Source: Fontibacter flavus
GTDB lineage: Bacteria > Bacteroidota > Bacteroidia > Cytophagales > Cyclobacteriaceae
DNA: 49,907 nt
NCBI RefSeq assembly: GCF_042432905.1
Contig: NZ_JBHLWI010000053.1
Span: 1 to 49,907 of the forward strand
Direction: 5' to 3'
The notes beneath the pieces are model-generated. The model was not told where the DNA came from, made no database searches, and was given only the letters and a program-made list of their open reading frames with translations. Shown here piece after piece: positions 1-9,727 of the stretch; position 1 is the first letter of the stretch; each line of letters opens with the position of its first letter. The position numbers and the translations under genes were made by a program.

Positions 1-83
1 TTGCCAGTCTGATTTTTAAAAACTACCTTAGACATTGTTGTATTTTGTTCAACTCTAAAATAATAATTTTAGAGAAGATCAAC

Positions 84-127
84 AATAAAAAAAGGGTGTC
101 TCGACTTTTCGGACACCCCCTTTTTTG
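84..127. terminator. Bidirectional rho-independent terminator
   Basis: A 7-bp GC-rich stem (GGGTGTC at 94-100, GACACCC at 112-118) has an A-tract on its left (86-93) and a T-tract on its right (121-126). It can therefore terminate transcripts from both directions. It ends the minus-strand lipoprotein gene that stops at 142, and probably a plus-strand transcript entering from outside the window. Confidence 0.8.
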
Positions 128-141
128 AATGCTCATTATTC

Positions 142-654
142 TTAATAATATGGAGAACACATTGTCATGTTATCAATTTTGAAGGCTTCGGGAGAATTGT
201 CATTTTTACCTACATTCCCGACACTCAAAATAACCAAATATTCAGGACCGGAGTCAGCCAAATGGACTTTGATGTGTCCGTCAAAGGACTTGAAATCCTC
301 AAAACTTAATTTTCTTCCATCTGATAAGTTTCCTAAAACGGTAACACTTTTCAAGCTTCTGATATCTACAGGGTTCAATAGATAGGCTATTGGGGAATCA
401 ATTTGATCATAGGCCCCAAAATGAAGATGGGCAGGAAAATAATACTCAAGCACATCTTTCTCCCCTGCTAATTCCAATGTCAATTCCAAATCTCCATTCA
501 GTAATTCTCTAACGGAGACATTTCCTGTATAATTAAAATCCGAACCTTTATACAAGGCGAAGGTCAATTCATTTTGTAGCGCAACCTCTTCTTCTTCCTT
601 CTGACAGGAAAAAAGAACTAGGCTCATTAGAATTAAGATTGTTAACTTTTTCAT
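142..654 (-). CDS. Putative lipoprotein, CHRD-like
   Basis: This 170-residue protein starts with a short lipoprotein signal (Lys-Lys, hydrophobic stretch, lipobox LVLFSC with the Cys at about residue 17), followed by a Gln/Lys/Glu-rich tether, so it is probably anchored in the envelope. The mature part has two segments resembling CHRD or SOD-like beta proteins: PAHLHFG near residue 74 and GHIKVHLAD near residue 126. The His pairs could bind a metal, but this is only suggested by the pattern. It is transcribed away from the DNA ligase gene and sits alone in front of a strong terminator. No specific function can be assigned. Confidence 0.75.
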   Translation of the reverse strand: MKKLTILILMSLVLFSCQKEEEEVALQNELTFALYKGSDFNYTGNVSVRELLNGDLELTLELAGEKDVLEYYFPAHLHFGAYDQIDSPIAYLLNPVDIRSLKSVTVLGNLSDGRKLSFEDFKSFDGHIKVHLADSGPEYLVILSVGNVGKNDNSPEAFKIDNMTMCSPYY

Positions 655-781
655 TGTAGTGGTGTTATACTGTTAAAACGCCTTTAAAAGAATTTAAGTT
701 TTCTTTACCAATTTAAATTTACTTAAATTATTTTCCATTCAAAGTGAATCAAGTCACATTGAATTTCCCTCCCAAAAAAAT

Positions 782-2374
782 ATGAAGCATTTTGCTGAAC
801 TGTTTACCCAACTTGACCAGAGCAATAAAACATCTGACAAAATGGAAGCACTTAGGCAATATTTTGAAAATGCCTCTGGAGAAGATAGATTATGGACAAT
901 AGCACTTTTTACGCATAAGCGTCCCAAAAGACAAGTAAATACCAAGTTATTGATAGAATGGTGCTGTGAATGGTCCGGAATACCGGATTGGTTATTTGAA
1001 GAGTCTTACCAAACTGTAGGTGATTTGGCAGAAACGATTTCCCTCCTTTTACCTTTGTCCCAAGGTACCAAAGACCAACCGCTATCATTTTGGATACGGT
1101 ATTTGATGGATATGGAAAACATGGAAGTGGAAAGTAAAAAAGAAAAAATCCTCGAGGCATGGAGAAATTTAGGTCGAGAAGAACGGTTTATCTTTACCAA
1201 AATTATTACCGGGGGTTTTAGAGTGGGGGTCAGCCAAAATCTCATTACGCAGGCTGTTGCTGATGTATTTGATATGGAGAAGTCTGAAGTAGCCCATAGG
1301 ATAATGGGGGACTGGTCTCCCCTATCTGTAGATTTTGATACTTTAATCCTATCAAAAAATCAAACCGATAACCTTTCCCGACCTTACCCTTTTTATTTGG
1401 CACATCCACTGGATCTTCAATTTGCCAATCTGGGACCGGTAATGGATTGGCAAATAGAATGGAAGTGGGATGGCATCAGAGGCCAAATTATCAAAAGATC
1501 AAAAGAGTCATTTATTTGGTCCAGAGGTGAAGAGCTAATGAGTGAAAAATTCCCTGAATTGCTTGAAATGCTATCTAACTTTCCTTCAGGAACTGTTTTG
1601 GATGGGGAGATAATTGCTTTCAAGAACGATAAACCCCTGCCCTTTTCTTCATTGCAAACAAGAATTGGCAGGAAAAACCTAAGTAAAAAAATTCTGGAAG
1701 AGTCACCCGTCAGTTTTATAGCATATGATATTCTGGAAGAAAACGGAACAGATATCAGGAATCATTCTCTTGAACATAGAAGAAAAAGACTTGAAGTAGT
1801 CATTGATGAAATAGCACATCCAAAGTTGATCGCATCACCCATAATTGAGTCAGAATCTTGGGAAGAATTGACAAAATTGCACCAGCAATCAAGATCTATG
1901 ATGGCTGAAGGTTTTATGTTAAAGAGAAAAAACTCACCTTATGAGGTTGGAAGAAAGAGAGGCAACTGGTGGAAATGGAAAATCGATCCTTTAACCATAG
2001 ACGGTGTCCTGCTTTATGCCCAGAAAGGACATGGAAGAAGGGCAAACCTCTATACGGATTATACCTTGGCCGTATGGGATGAGGATAAATTGGTGCCTTT
2101 TGCCAAAGCCTATGCTGGCTTGACAGATGCAGAAATCATGGCGGTAGACAATTATATCAAACAAAATACGGTAGAAAGATTTGGACCGGTAAGGACGGTC
2201 AAACCTGCTTTGGTTTTCGAAATTGCTTTCGAAGGAATACAGGAAAGTCCAAGACATAAATCAGGAATAGCATTGCGTTTCCCAAGAATACAAAGATGGC
2301 GTGTGGACAAGCCTATTGAAGAAGCCAATACGTTGAAGGATTTAAAAGCATTACTGTCTGTTTATGGAGCATAA
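782..2374 (+). CDS. ATP-dependent DNA ligase, DEXH-associated family
   Basis: The 530-residue protein has the ATP-dependent DNA ligase architecture: an N-terminal DNA-binding domain (about 1-200), an adenylation domain and an OB-fold. The nucleotidyltransferase motif I reads EWKWDGIRG, with Lys228 as the predicted adenylated lysine. Later motifs are visible as LDGEIIAF, EGFMLKRK and WWKWK. Length and gene order match the bacterial ligase family that travels with a DEXH helicase, an exonuclease and a metallophosphoesterase in a DNA repair module. Its last 11 bases overlap the helicase start (2364), which implies translational coupling. The nuclease and phosphoesterase partners are not next to it here. 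Confidence 0.93.
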   Translation: MKHFAELFTQLDQSNKTSDKMEALRQYFENASGEDRLWTIALFTHKRPKRQVNTKLLIEWCCEWSGIPDWLFEESYQTVGDLAETISLLLPLSQGTKDQPLSFWIRYLMDMENMEVESKKEKILEAWRNLGREERFIFTKIITGGFRVGVSQNLITQAVADVFDMEKSEVAHRIMGDWSPLSVDFDTLILSKNQTDNLSRPYPFYLAHPLDLQFANLGPVMDWQIEWKWDGIRGQIIKRSKESFIWSRGEELMSEKFPELLEMLSNFPSGTVLDGEIIAFKNDKPLPFSSLQTRIGRKNLSKKILEESPVSFIAYDILEENGTDIRNHSLEHRRKRLEVVIDEIAHPKLIASPIIESESWEELTKLHQQSRSMMAEGFMLKRKNSPYEVGRKRGNWWKWKIDPLTIDGVLLYAQKGHGRRANLYTDYTLAVWDEDKLVPFAKAYAGLTDAEIMAVDNYIKQNTVERFGPVRTVKPALVFEIAFEGIQESPRHKSGIALRFPRIQRWRVDKPIEEANTLKDLKALLSVYGA

Positions 2375-4814
2375 AGAGCTTGCGATAGCTTTTCAATATT
2401 TTGAGGAAAAAGGTTGGAAACCATTTGAATTTCAGGTCAACACATGGAAGGATTTTTTGCAGGGAAAATCAGGTATGCTCAATGCCCCCACTGGCAGTGG
2501 AAAAACTTTTGCTTTGTGGTTTCCGGTAATTTTGGACTATATCCGTCAACATCCCATCGATTGGCAAAAACCAAGGAAAAACGGAACACAATTGATTTGG
2601 GTTACGCCTTTGAGAGCATTGGCATTGGATATCCAAAAGGCGATGCAAGAAGTATGTACAAGCATCGGATTACCCTGGCAAGTAGCTGTCCGAAATGGAG
2701 ACACAGATACGAAAGAGCGGCAGGCACAAAAGAGAAATCCCCCAGAATGTCTGGTAACCACACCAGAGACACTTCAGATATTATTGGCCCAAAAAGAAAA
2801 CCAAAAGGTTTTCAAAGATGTAAAAGCGATTGTTATCGATGAATGGCATGAGTTAATGGGTAATAAAAGGGGGGTCCAAGTCCAACTTGCATTGGCTTAT
2901 ATTAAGTCTATTTGTCCACAAAATTTTAGACTTTGGGGAATCTCAGCCACAATTGGAAATTTGGAAGAAAGCTGCCGTATTCTTTTAGGCAATAAACTGC
3001 CTGTTCATTTGGTTCGGGCAGATGTTCAAAAAAATATCCAGCTTTATACGGTCTATCCTGATGAATTAGAGAAATATCCTTGGTCAGGTCATCTTGGTCT
3101 GAAACTGATTGATAAAATCATTCCCATAATTGAAGCACATCAGTCTTTGCTAATATTCACCAATACACGGGCTCAGACAGAGATCTGGTACCATCATATC
3201 ATGTCGATCAGACCTGATTGGGCAGGCTTGGTGGCGCTTCACCACGGTTCTCTCGATCAGAGTGTTAGGTCTTGGGTAGAGAATGCGCTGAATGCAGGGA
3301 AACTCAAAGTGGTCGTCTGCACTTCTTCTTTGGATTTGGGAGTAGATTTTAGGCCGGTTGATGCCGTGATTCAAATTGGAAGTCCCAAAGGAGTCGCTAG
3401 ATTTGTCCAAAGAGCGGGCAGGGCAGGACATCAGCCTGGACTTCCAAGCAAGATTTATTTTGTACCCACCCATTCATTGGAATTGTTGGAGGCCGCAGCG
3501 CTGAGAAGTGCGGTAGAAAAGGAAGAGATGGAAAGCATACATGCTCCTACCCTTACTTATGATGTCCTGATACAATTCTTGATCACTTTAGCTGTTGGAG
3601 ATGGTTTGAGACCTGAGCTGATATTTCAGGTGATTAAAAGCTGCTATTCATACCATGAATTAAGCCAAGAAGAATTTGACTGGATCATGAAATTTATAAC
3701 TGAAGGAGGCACTTCTTTATCGGGCTATGAGGAGTTTTCTAAAGTCAGTTTGAATGAAGAGGGTGTTTATACAGTAAAAAATAAGAAAACGGCCATGAGG
3801 CACCGGCTTTCCATGGGAACTATAGTCAGTGATCCCATGCTAAAAGTGAAATTTCAAAATGGCACATACCTTGGCATGATAGAGGAATACTTCCTTTCAA
3901 AATTAAAACCAGGTGACCGTTTTTTCTTTTCAGGTCGAAATTTGGAATTTGTGTCAATAAAGGAGTTAAGTGCTATTGTCAAATTGTCCACCAAAAAAAG
4001 TAATAATACCCCATCATACATGGGGGGAAGAATTTCACTCACTTCAAAGCTTGCAGGTAAAATCAGGGAAATTTTGGAAAATGCTGCCAAAGGAATTTTC
4101 GAGTCTGATGAAGTGGCTTATATTCATCCTCTTTTGGATCTCCAGCAGAGGCTGTCATTAATACCTGATAACCATACACTTTTGGTTGAAAGAAATATTT
4201 CCCGAGAGGGTCATCATATCTTCTTTTACCCTTTTGAAGGGCGAATGGTACATGAAATTCTAGGGGCATTGGTTGCTTATCGAATAAGTGTAAGCTTTCC
4301 TATTTCATTCAGCATCGCCATGAACGATTATGGATTCGAGCTCCTTTCTGATTCACCTATACCAATTGAAGAGATTCTAGAAGAGGATGTATTTTCAGAA
4401 ATGAACCTGGAAGAAGATATCCTTACCTGCATCAATGAGAGCGAAATGACTAAAAGAAAATTCAGGGATATTGCCACAATTTCGGGATTGATTTTTCAGG
4501 GATATCCGGGAAAACCCATAAAATTCAGACATCTTCAGGCCAATTCCGGGATTTTGTATGGTGTTTTTGAAGAATATGATCCCCATAACTTATTGCTTCA
4601 ACAAGCACACAGGGAAGTATTGGATATGCAAATGGAAAAGGATAAAATTCTTCAGGCTATCCGGAAAATTAACAGACAAAGAATTGTGCTTAAAACACCG
4701 GGACAGTTCACCCCATTTTCCTTTCCAATTATGGTTGACAGATTGAGGGCGCAATTGTCTTCAGAGTCATTGGAAGACCGGATTGCCAAAATGAGAGCAC
4801 AAATGATTGATTAA
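2364..4814 (+). CDS. Ligase-associated Lhr-type DEXH helicase
   Basis: An 816-residue superfamily 2 helicase of the Lhr-core type, about half the size of full-length Lhr. Visible motifs are Walker A APTGSGKT (41-48), motif II DEWH (159-162), motif III SAT (194-196) and motif VI QRAGRAGH (349-356). The C-terminal half (about 390-816) holds the winged-helix and Lhr-specific region. The ATG lies inside the end of the ligase gene, so the two proteins are almost certainly made together and act together in repair, probably unwinding or remodelling damaged duplexes before ligation. The DEWH sequence is a normal variant of DExH for this family. Confidence 0.93.
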   Translation: MEHKELAIAFQYFEEKGWKPFEFQVNTWKDFLQGKSGMLNAPTGSGKTFALWFPVILDYIRQHPIDWQKPRKNGTQLIWVTPLRALALDIQKAMQEVCTSIGLPWQVAVRNGDTDTKERQAQKRNPPECLVTTPETLQILLAQKENQKVFKDVKAIVIDEWHELMGNKRGVQVQLALAYIKSICPQNFRLWGISATIGNLEESCRILLGNKLPVHLVRADVQKNIQLYTVYPDELEKYPWSGHLGLKLIDKIIPIIEAHQSLLIFTNTRAQTEIWYHHIMSIRPDWAGLVALHHGSLDQSVRSWVENALNAGKLKVVVCTSSLDLGVDFRPVDAVIQIGSPKGVARFVQRAGRAGHQPGLPSKIYFVPTHSLELLEAAALRSAVEKEEMESIHAPTLTYDVLIQFLITLAVGDGLRPELIFQVIKSCYSYHELSQEEFDWIMKFITEGGTSLSGYEEFSKVSLNEEGVYTVKNKKTAMRHRLSMGTIVSDPMLKVKFQNGTYLGMIEEYFLSKLKPGDRFFFSGRNLEFVSIKELSAIVKLSTKKSNNTPSYMGGRISLTSKLAGKIREILENAAKGIFESDEVAYIHPLLDLQQRLSLIPDNHTLLVERNISREGHHIFFYPFEGRMVHEILGALVAYRISVSFPISFSIAMNDYGFELLSDSPIPIEEILEEDVFSEMNLEEDILTCINESEMTKRKFRDIATISGLIFQGYPGKPIKFRHLQANSGILYGVFEEYDPHNLLLQQAHREVLDMQMEKDKILQAIRKINRQRIVLKTPGQFTPFSFPIMVDRLRAQLSSESLEDRIAKMRAQMID

Positions 4815-4887
4815 CTTTAAAAGGGCTTTTTTTATTCAATATCAAAGTTTTAACTTGTCATGCAATCTGACCCTTTCCCAGCATACA

Positions 4888-6816
4888 ATGATTCCATCGT
4901 ATTTTTTCCCAAAATGGAAATTACTTAAGACAGCCACAATAACGACTGTCGTAGTCCTTATTTTTTGTTTACCAGCGAAGGCCTTTCAGGAAGAACTTCA
5001 CCGGCATAAGGCAGATAGTCTGTACATTCAGTATCAAAAAGCAAATACAGAAGAATCGAAGTTGAATGTGTTGTCCTTACTTGTGCAGGAAATTCACTAT
5101 TCTGATTCTGCACTCAAATATTATCATGAAGCCATTGAGTTGTCCCGAATCTTGGGCAATAAAGAACTTGAAGCTCAAAACATCAATAGATTAGGGGTTT
5201 ATTACCGAAATATGAACCTTCAGGAAGAAGCTTTAAAACTTTATGAAGAAGCCCTACAACTCAGTCTGGAATCCAAAGAGAACATACAGATTGGTCATTC
5301 TCTCAATAACATTGGTCAGATGTATTATTACAGGGAATATTTTGATGAGGCTTTGGATTATTATGAACAAGCTGAAAAATATTTTTTGGAAATCGACGAT
5401 AAAAGTGGATTAGGCTATAATTATACAGGTATAAGCTTGGTACTTGGAGAATTGGGAAGGTATCAGGAAGCCTTGGAAAAAATTGATATGGCCATCAAAA
5501 TAAGAGAGGAACTTGGTCAAACACGTCAGGTTATGGTCTCCAAATTCAACAAAGCAGATCTTTTGATCGCTTTGGGCAATTACCGAGAGGCTGAAAAAGA
5601 TATATTAAAACTATATGAATATGGATTGGTAAATGACAAGGTGAGAGCAGTAAATGCCCTTGAAAAGTTGGTAGAATTAAAGGTAAAGAGTGGTGAAATT
5701 ACCCAAGCCATTCAATATGCTGAAAAAGCACATTTACTTCATCAGGAAAAACCAGTTTCTGAATCCATGATTGCAGTGTATCAAATGATGAACCAAGTTT
5801 ATTTTAATTTGGGAAATTTTGAAAAATCCAAAGTTTATCAGGAGTTGCTACAAAAAGAACGAAATGTTATAAAAGAGGAGAAAACAAAAATCTACCTCGC
5901 TGGCCTGACGATACAAAAACAAAAAGAGGAGATTGAATTTTTAAATCGGGAGAAAGCACTTGTAGCGCAAAATGAGAAATTTAAACTTTATCTTACTTAT
6001 GGTCTTATCTTTCTTGTCCTGGTTATCAGTGTTGCATTTTTTATTGCTTATTGGGCGTTTAAAAGGGAAAAACATAACCACAAACAGCTTTCTGTTCAAA
6101 AGCTGCAAATTGAAAATCAGGCATCGGATTTAGACAAGCTCAATAAAGTTAAGGATAAAATATTCTCGATTCTTGCACATGATTTGAAAAGCCCTCTTAA
6201 TTCACTTACAGGCCTTATCAAACTGATCAAAGATGATAACCTGACCAAAGAAGAGTTCTCAGAATATATCCCAATTATTTCCCAAAATCTCGGTTATAAC
6301 AAAATCCTATTGGAGAATTTACTCATATGGTCCAGAAGTCAGCTTAAAGGATTAGAGTTAAATGAAAAAGTATTCGATTTGAGGGAGTTAATTCAATGTA
6401 ATATTGATATGCTCTACCATTCAGGTTACTATAAAGGCCAATTGCTGATCAATGAAATTCAGGGTGACACGATGGCTTATGCTGATAAGGCTATGATAGA
6501 GATGGTCATTCGGAATTTGTTGACCAATTCACTCAAATTCACCAAAGAGAACCACAGGATTTCAGTAAGTGCATCTAATAAAGGAGATAAACTGCTGATC
6601 AAAGTAAGCGATCAGGGAGTAGGTATCAAGAAAGAAAACCTTGATAAGATTTTTGCCAATGAATTTTTCACGACTCCTGGAACCCATTTAGAAACAGGAA
6701 CTGGAATTGGGCTTTTTCTTGCAAAGGAATTGGTAGAGTTCAATAAAGGTTCTATTTGGGTTGAAAGTGAGTTTGGATTGGGTACAGATTTTTACTTCGA
6801 AATTCCCAAAGCCTAA
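4888..6816 (+). CDS. TPR-containing membrane sensor histidine kinase
   Basis: I place the start at the ATG at 4888, because it gives a proper signal sequence (KLLKTATITT followed by a hydrophobic run ending LPAKA); an in-frame TTG at 4807 is less likely. The 642-residue product has an exported TPR array (about 45-325), a coiled linker, one transmembrane helix (about 368-391) and a cytoplasmic kinase core. Phospho-acceptor His431 lies in ILAHDLKSPLNSL; the N box is RNLLTNSLKF (542-551), the G1 box DQGVGIK (575-581) and the G2 box GTGIGLFLAKEL. There is no receiver domain and no adjacent response regulator, so the partner is unknown. Its stop overlaps the end of the convergent trkH by four bases. 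Confidence 0.9.
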   Translation: MIPSYFFPKWKLLKTATITTVVVLIFCLPAKAFQEELHRHKADSLYIQYQKANTEESKLNVLSLLVQEIHYSDSALKYYHEAIELSRILGNKELEAQNINRLGVYYRNMNLQEEALKLYEEALQLSLESKENIQIGHSLNNIGQMYYYREYFDEALDYYEQAEKYFLEIDDKSGLGYNYTGISLVLGELGRYQEALEKIDMAIKIREELGQTRQVMVSKFNKADLLIALGNYREAEKDILKLYEYGLVNDKVRAVNALEKLVELKVKSGEITQAIQYAEKAHLLHQEKPVSESMIAVYQMMNQVYFNLGNFEKSKVYQELLQKERNVIKEEKTKIYLAGLTIQKQKEEIEFLNREKALVAQNEKFKLYLTYGLIFLVLVISVAFFIAYWAFKREKHNHKQLSVQKLQIENQASDLDKLNKVKDKIFSILAHDLKSPLNSLTGLIKLIKDDNLTKEEFSEYIPIISQNLGYNKILLENLLIWSRSQLKGLELNEKVFDLRELIQCNIDMLYHSGYYKGQLLINEIQGDTMAYADKAMIEMVIRNLLTNSLKFTKENHRISVSASNKGDKLLIKVSDQGVGIKKENLDKIFANEFFTTPGTHLETGTGIGLFLAKELVEFNKGSIWVESEFGLGTDFYFEIPKA

Positions 6817-8264
6817 TTTGCCCTCCAAAAATACGGGGTGAACAAAACCAAGATTGTAAATAATTCTAACCTTCCCAAAAGCATTAAAAAGGAAAGGAAA
6901 ATCTTGGAAAATGGATCGAAGAAGGCAAAGTTATCCATAGGGCCGACTCTTCCTATAGCTGGTCCAACATTTCCCAAACTTGTGGCTACTGCCCCAAATG
7001 CGGTCATTATATCATACCCCATAATGGCTATGACTACTGACCCAAAAGTAAAAATCATCAGGTAAATCAGCAGAAAATTCATTATGTGGGTAATAATTTT
7101 CCCGGTAACTCTATCCCCATTAATTTTTAAAGGTACCACAGCCCTTGGATGTACAATCCTTTTAAATTCTAACCAGGAATTCTTAAAAAACGTTAGGTGT
7201 CGCACAAATTTGATTCCACCACTGGTAGACCCGGCTGAAGCTCCAAAAAACAGCATCATAAAAAACAAAAGTGTCAAACCAGAATGGTAGGAAGTATAGT
7301 CTGCAGTCACAAAGCCAGTGGTTGTAATCAAAGACACTACCTGAAACAAAGTGTCCCTAAAAGATTTTTCAATTTCCTGGCCAGAATAATGATAGACAGG
7401 AAACGATAGAATAACAGCTAAGACAATAAGAACAGTTGTATAAGCTTTAAACTCATCTGATCTCCATACCCTAGAAAATTTACCCGTTATACCAAAGTAG
7501 ATGACGGTAAAGTTTGTTCCAGCAAGAAACATAAACAAAATTGCCACATACTGAATAAAGGGAGAGGTGTAATAAGCCATGCTGGCATTTTTCGTTGAAA
7601 AACCACCGGTAGCCATTGTTGTCAAGGCATGATTGATAGCATCATAAAAAGTCATCCCACCCACTAAGTACAAAACTCCTGCCAAGATAGTCAGTCCAAC
7701 ATAGACATACCATAGTCTTTTGGCTGTCTCCCTTATTCTTGGGTGAAGTTTGTCGGAAGTAGGTCCTGGAGATTCCGCAACAAAGAGTTCAATTCCACCA
7801 ATACCCAAAAGCGGGAAGATGGCTACTGTCAACACGATAATACCCAAACCTCCGATCCATTGGGTCATGGACCTCCAAAAAAGAACTCCTTTGGGAGTTG
7901 ACTCAATATCTTGAAGGACCGTAGCACCAGTTGTGGTTAAACCCGATATGGTTTCAAAAATGGCATCACTAAAGTTGATAATCGTACCACTTAAGATATA
8001 AGGCAACATCCCAAAAATCGACATCAGCAGCCAACTTAATGACACAATCATGTATCCTTCTCTTTTCCTAATATTTTGATCTTGCTTAGAAAAAGAAAAA
8101 AACAAAACCCCTCCTACGGTAAAAGAAGATAAAGCAGATAAAAGAAGAGCTCTTTCATCTCCACTGTCAAAATAAAGGGCAAAACCTACACCCGGTAACA
8201 TTAGAAGGGATAAGAGCATCAACAATGCTCCCATGATTTTACCGATGGCTTTAAAGTGGATCAT
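6813..8264 (-). CDS. trkH: TrkH family potassium uptake protein
   Basis: The 483-residue integral membrane protein is the channel-like subunit of the Trk/Ktr K+ uptake system in the inner membrane. The four pore-loop repeats are visible: TTTGAT (110-115), TMATGGFS (216-223), TTTGF (314-318) and SLGNVGP (429-435). Each carries the conserved glycine that lines the selectivity filter. It follows trkA on the same strand with a five-base gap, so the two form an operon with regulator first and channel second. It converges on the TPR kinase gene and overlaps its last four bases; no terminator separates them. Confidence 0.95.
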   Translation of the reverse strand: MIHFKAIGKIMGALLMLLSLLMLPGVGFALYFDSGDERALLLSALSSFTVGGVLFFSFSKQDQNIRKREGYMIVSLSWLLMSIFGMLPYILSGTIINFSDAIFETISGLTTTGATVLQDIESTPKGVLFWRSMTQWIGGLGIIVLTVAIFPLLGIGGIELFVAESPGPTSDKLHPRIRETAKRLWYVYVGLTILAGVLYLVGGMTFYDAINHALTTMATGGFSTKNASMAYYTSPFIQYVAILFMFLAGTNFTVIYFGITGKFSRVWRSDEFKAYTTVLIVLAVILSFPVYHYSGQEIEKSFRDTLFQVVSLITTTGFVTADYTSYHSGLTLLFFMMLFFGASAGSTSGGIKFVRHLTFFKNSWLEFKRIVHPRAVVPLKINGDRVTGKIITHIMNFLLIYLMIFTFGSVVIAIMGYDIMTAFGAVATSLGNVGPAIGRVGPMDNFAFFDPFSKIFLSFLMLLGRLELFTILVLFTPYFWRAN

Positions 8265-8269
8265 CTAAC

Positions 8270-9610
8270 TCAATGAAATAATTTTTCTAATGCGATTTTG
8301 GCTGCCGGCAGGGCCAGAACGATAACTTTATCATCCATTTGCAGGGTAAAATCACCATCAGGTATATAGACTTCTTCTCCCCTAATTACACCAGCGACTA
8401 TAGCGGTATCTGGAAAATGTAAATCCTTCAGGGAGTTTTTGGTAACCCTGTTGTTCTTTGTGATTACATATTGAATAATTTCCGCATCTACACCATATAT
8501 ACCGGACACAGCTTCAACTGTTCCTTTTCTGAGGTATCGGGTCACTTGATTGGCGGCGACAAGCTTCTTATTGATCAAAGAATCCACGCCAATACTGTGA
8601 GAAATGTGAATATACTCCCTTGTATCCACATGGGCAATGGTTTTGTACACCCCATGATTTTTGGCTGTAAGAGAAGTAATAATATTCGTTTCTGATGATT
8701 CAGTCAAAGAAATAAATGCCTCCATCTGCTCCAATCCTTCTTCAATCAGGAGGTCAATATTTTTATAATCACCGTTTATGACCAAAGTGTTGTTCAACCG
8801 TTCAGAAAGCCACTTGCAACGCTCTTTGTCCTTGTGCACCAAGGTTACCCGGTATTCATTTTCAAGTTTCAATGCTGTGGTCAATGCCATGTCATCGCCA
8901 CCGATGATCATTACATTTGAGATTTTGACCATTTGCTGGCCTAGAAGCTCTATTATCGAAGAAACAGCTTTCTTATTGGATATGAAAAATACGTGATCAT
9001 TGTTCCTAATAATAGTATTCCCTCTAGGAATAATGGTCATTTGGTCCCTGACAATGGCGATAATCCGGATATCCTCAAAAAGAGAATCATTCCTCATATC
9101 TGCAATTTTTTTATTGACCAAAGAACAGTATTGATCCAGGGTTATTCCCACTACATTGAGTTTACCTCCTTCAAATTCAAATACATCCGTAAATGTTGAA
9201 TTCTTGATCATCCGATAGATTTCCCCACTACAAAGCATTGTGGGAGAAATAATATTGTCAATGCCAAGGTTTTTAAAGTAAACGTCATGTTCAGGTATCA
9301 AATAGTCATGATTTCTTACTCTGGCAATTACTCTTTTAGCTCCAAGCTGTTTGGCCAATACAGCAGCTACAATATTGGTTTTTTCGGATGTAGTCACTGC
9401 CATGAACATACTGGCATCTTTGACATTGGCATTTTTCAATACTTCCAATGAAGTGGAATCACCCAATACTGTCATGACATCAAGATGCGAAGATGCATTA
9501 TCCAAGACATCCTTATCCACATCTATTAAAATAATATCCTGATTTTCGTAACTAAGCTGCTCAGCCAAATGGTATCCCATATCTCCTGCACCTGCTATGA
9601 CGATGTTCAT
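8270..9610 (-). CDS. trkA: Trk potassium system peripheral protein TrkA
   Basis: The 446-residue cytoplasmic protein is built from two RCK units (Rossmann TrkA_N plus TrkA_C each), the usual full-length TrkA size. The first unit starts with the nucleotide-binding motif IAGAGDMGYHLA (residues 4-15). In the second unit the equivalent segment (about residue 231) reads IIGGDDMAL and has lost the GxGxxG pattern, so only the first site is likely to bind NAD(H) or ATP in the usual way. It gates TrkH, which is encoded immediately downstream. A possible promoter lies at 9699-9727. Confidence 0.95.
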   Translation of the reverse strand: MNIVIAGAGDMGYHLAEQLSYENQDIILIDVDKDVLDNASSHLDVMTVLGDSTSLEVLKNANVKDASMFMAVTTSEKTNIVAAVLAKQLGAKRVIARVRNHDYLIPEHDVYFKNLGIDNIISPTMLCSGEIYRMIKNSTFTDVFEFEGGKLNVVGITLDQYCSLVNKKIADMRNDSLFEDIRIIAIVRDQMTIIPRGNTIIRNNDHVFFISNKKAVSSIIELLGQQMVKISNVMIIGGDDMALTTALKLENEYRVTLVHKDKERCKWLSERLNNTLVINGDYKNIDLLIEEGLEQMEAFISLTESSETNIITSLTAKNHGVYKTIAHVDTREYIHISHSIGVDSLINKKLVAANQVTRYLRKGTVEAVSGIYGVDAEIIQYVITKNNRVTKNSLKDLHFPDTAIVAGVIRGEEVYIPDGDFTLQMDDKVIVLALPAAKIALEKLFH

Positions 9611-9698
9611 ATTCGCTATTTATAATACATTGAAAATCAATGGTAAATACTGAAACTAACCATTATGGCCAAAAGGTAGGATGTTTTAACAGTATGCC

Positions 9699-9727
9699 CA
9701 AAATTATTGTCAAAATTTTATTGGCAA
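9699..9727 (-). promoter_or_regulatory. Possible Bacteroidota promoter of trkA-trkH
   Basis: On the minus strand there is a TAATTTTG at 9706-9699, which fits the Bacteroidota -7 consensus TAnnTTTG, and a TTG at 9727-9725, 18 bases upstream, where the -33 element is expected. Transcription would start about 80 bases before the trkA ATG. This is a pattern match only. Confidence 0.35.

Noticed and set aside
2444..2842. 132-residue plus-strand frame inside the helicase gene
   Set aside because: A different-frame shadow of the helicase; Cys/Trp/Arg-rich random composition.
4807..4887. TTG-initiated extension of the TPR kinase
   Set aside because: Starts inside the helicase stop region and would place 27 extra residues in front of the signal sequence.
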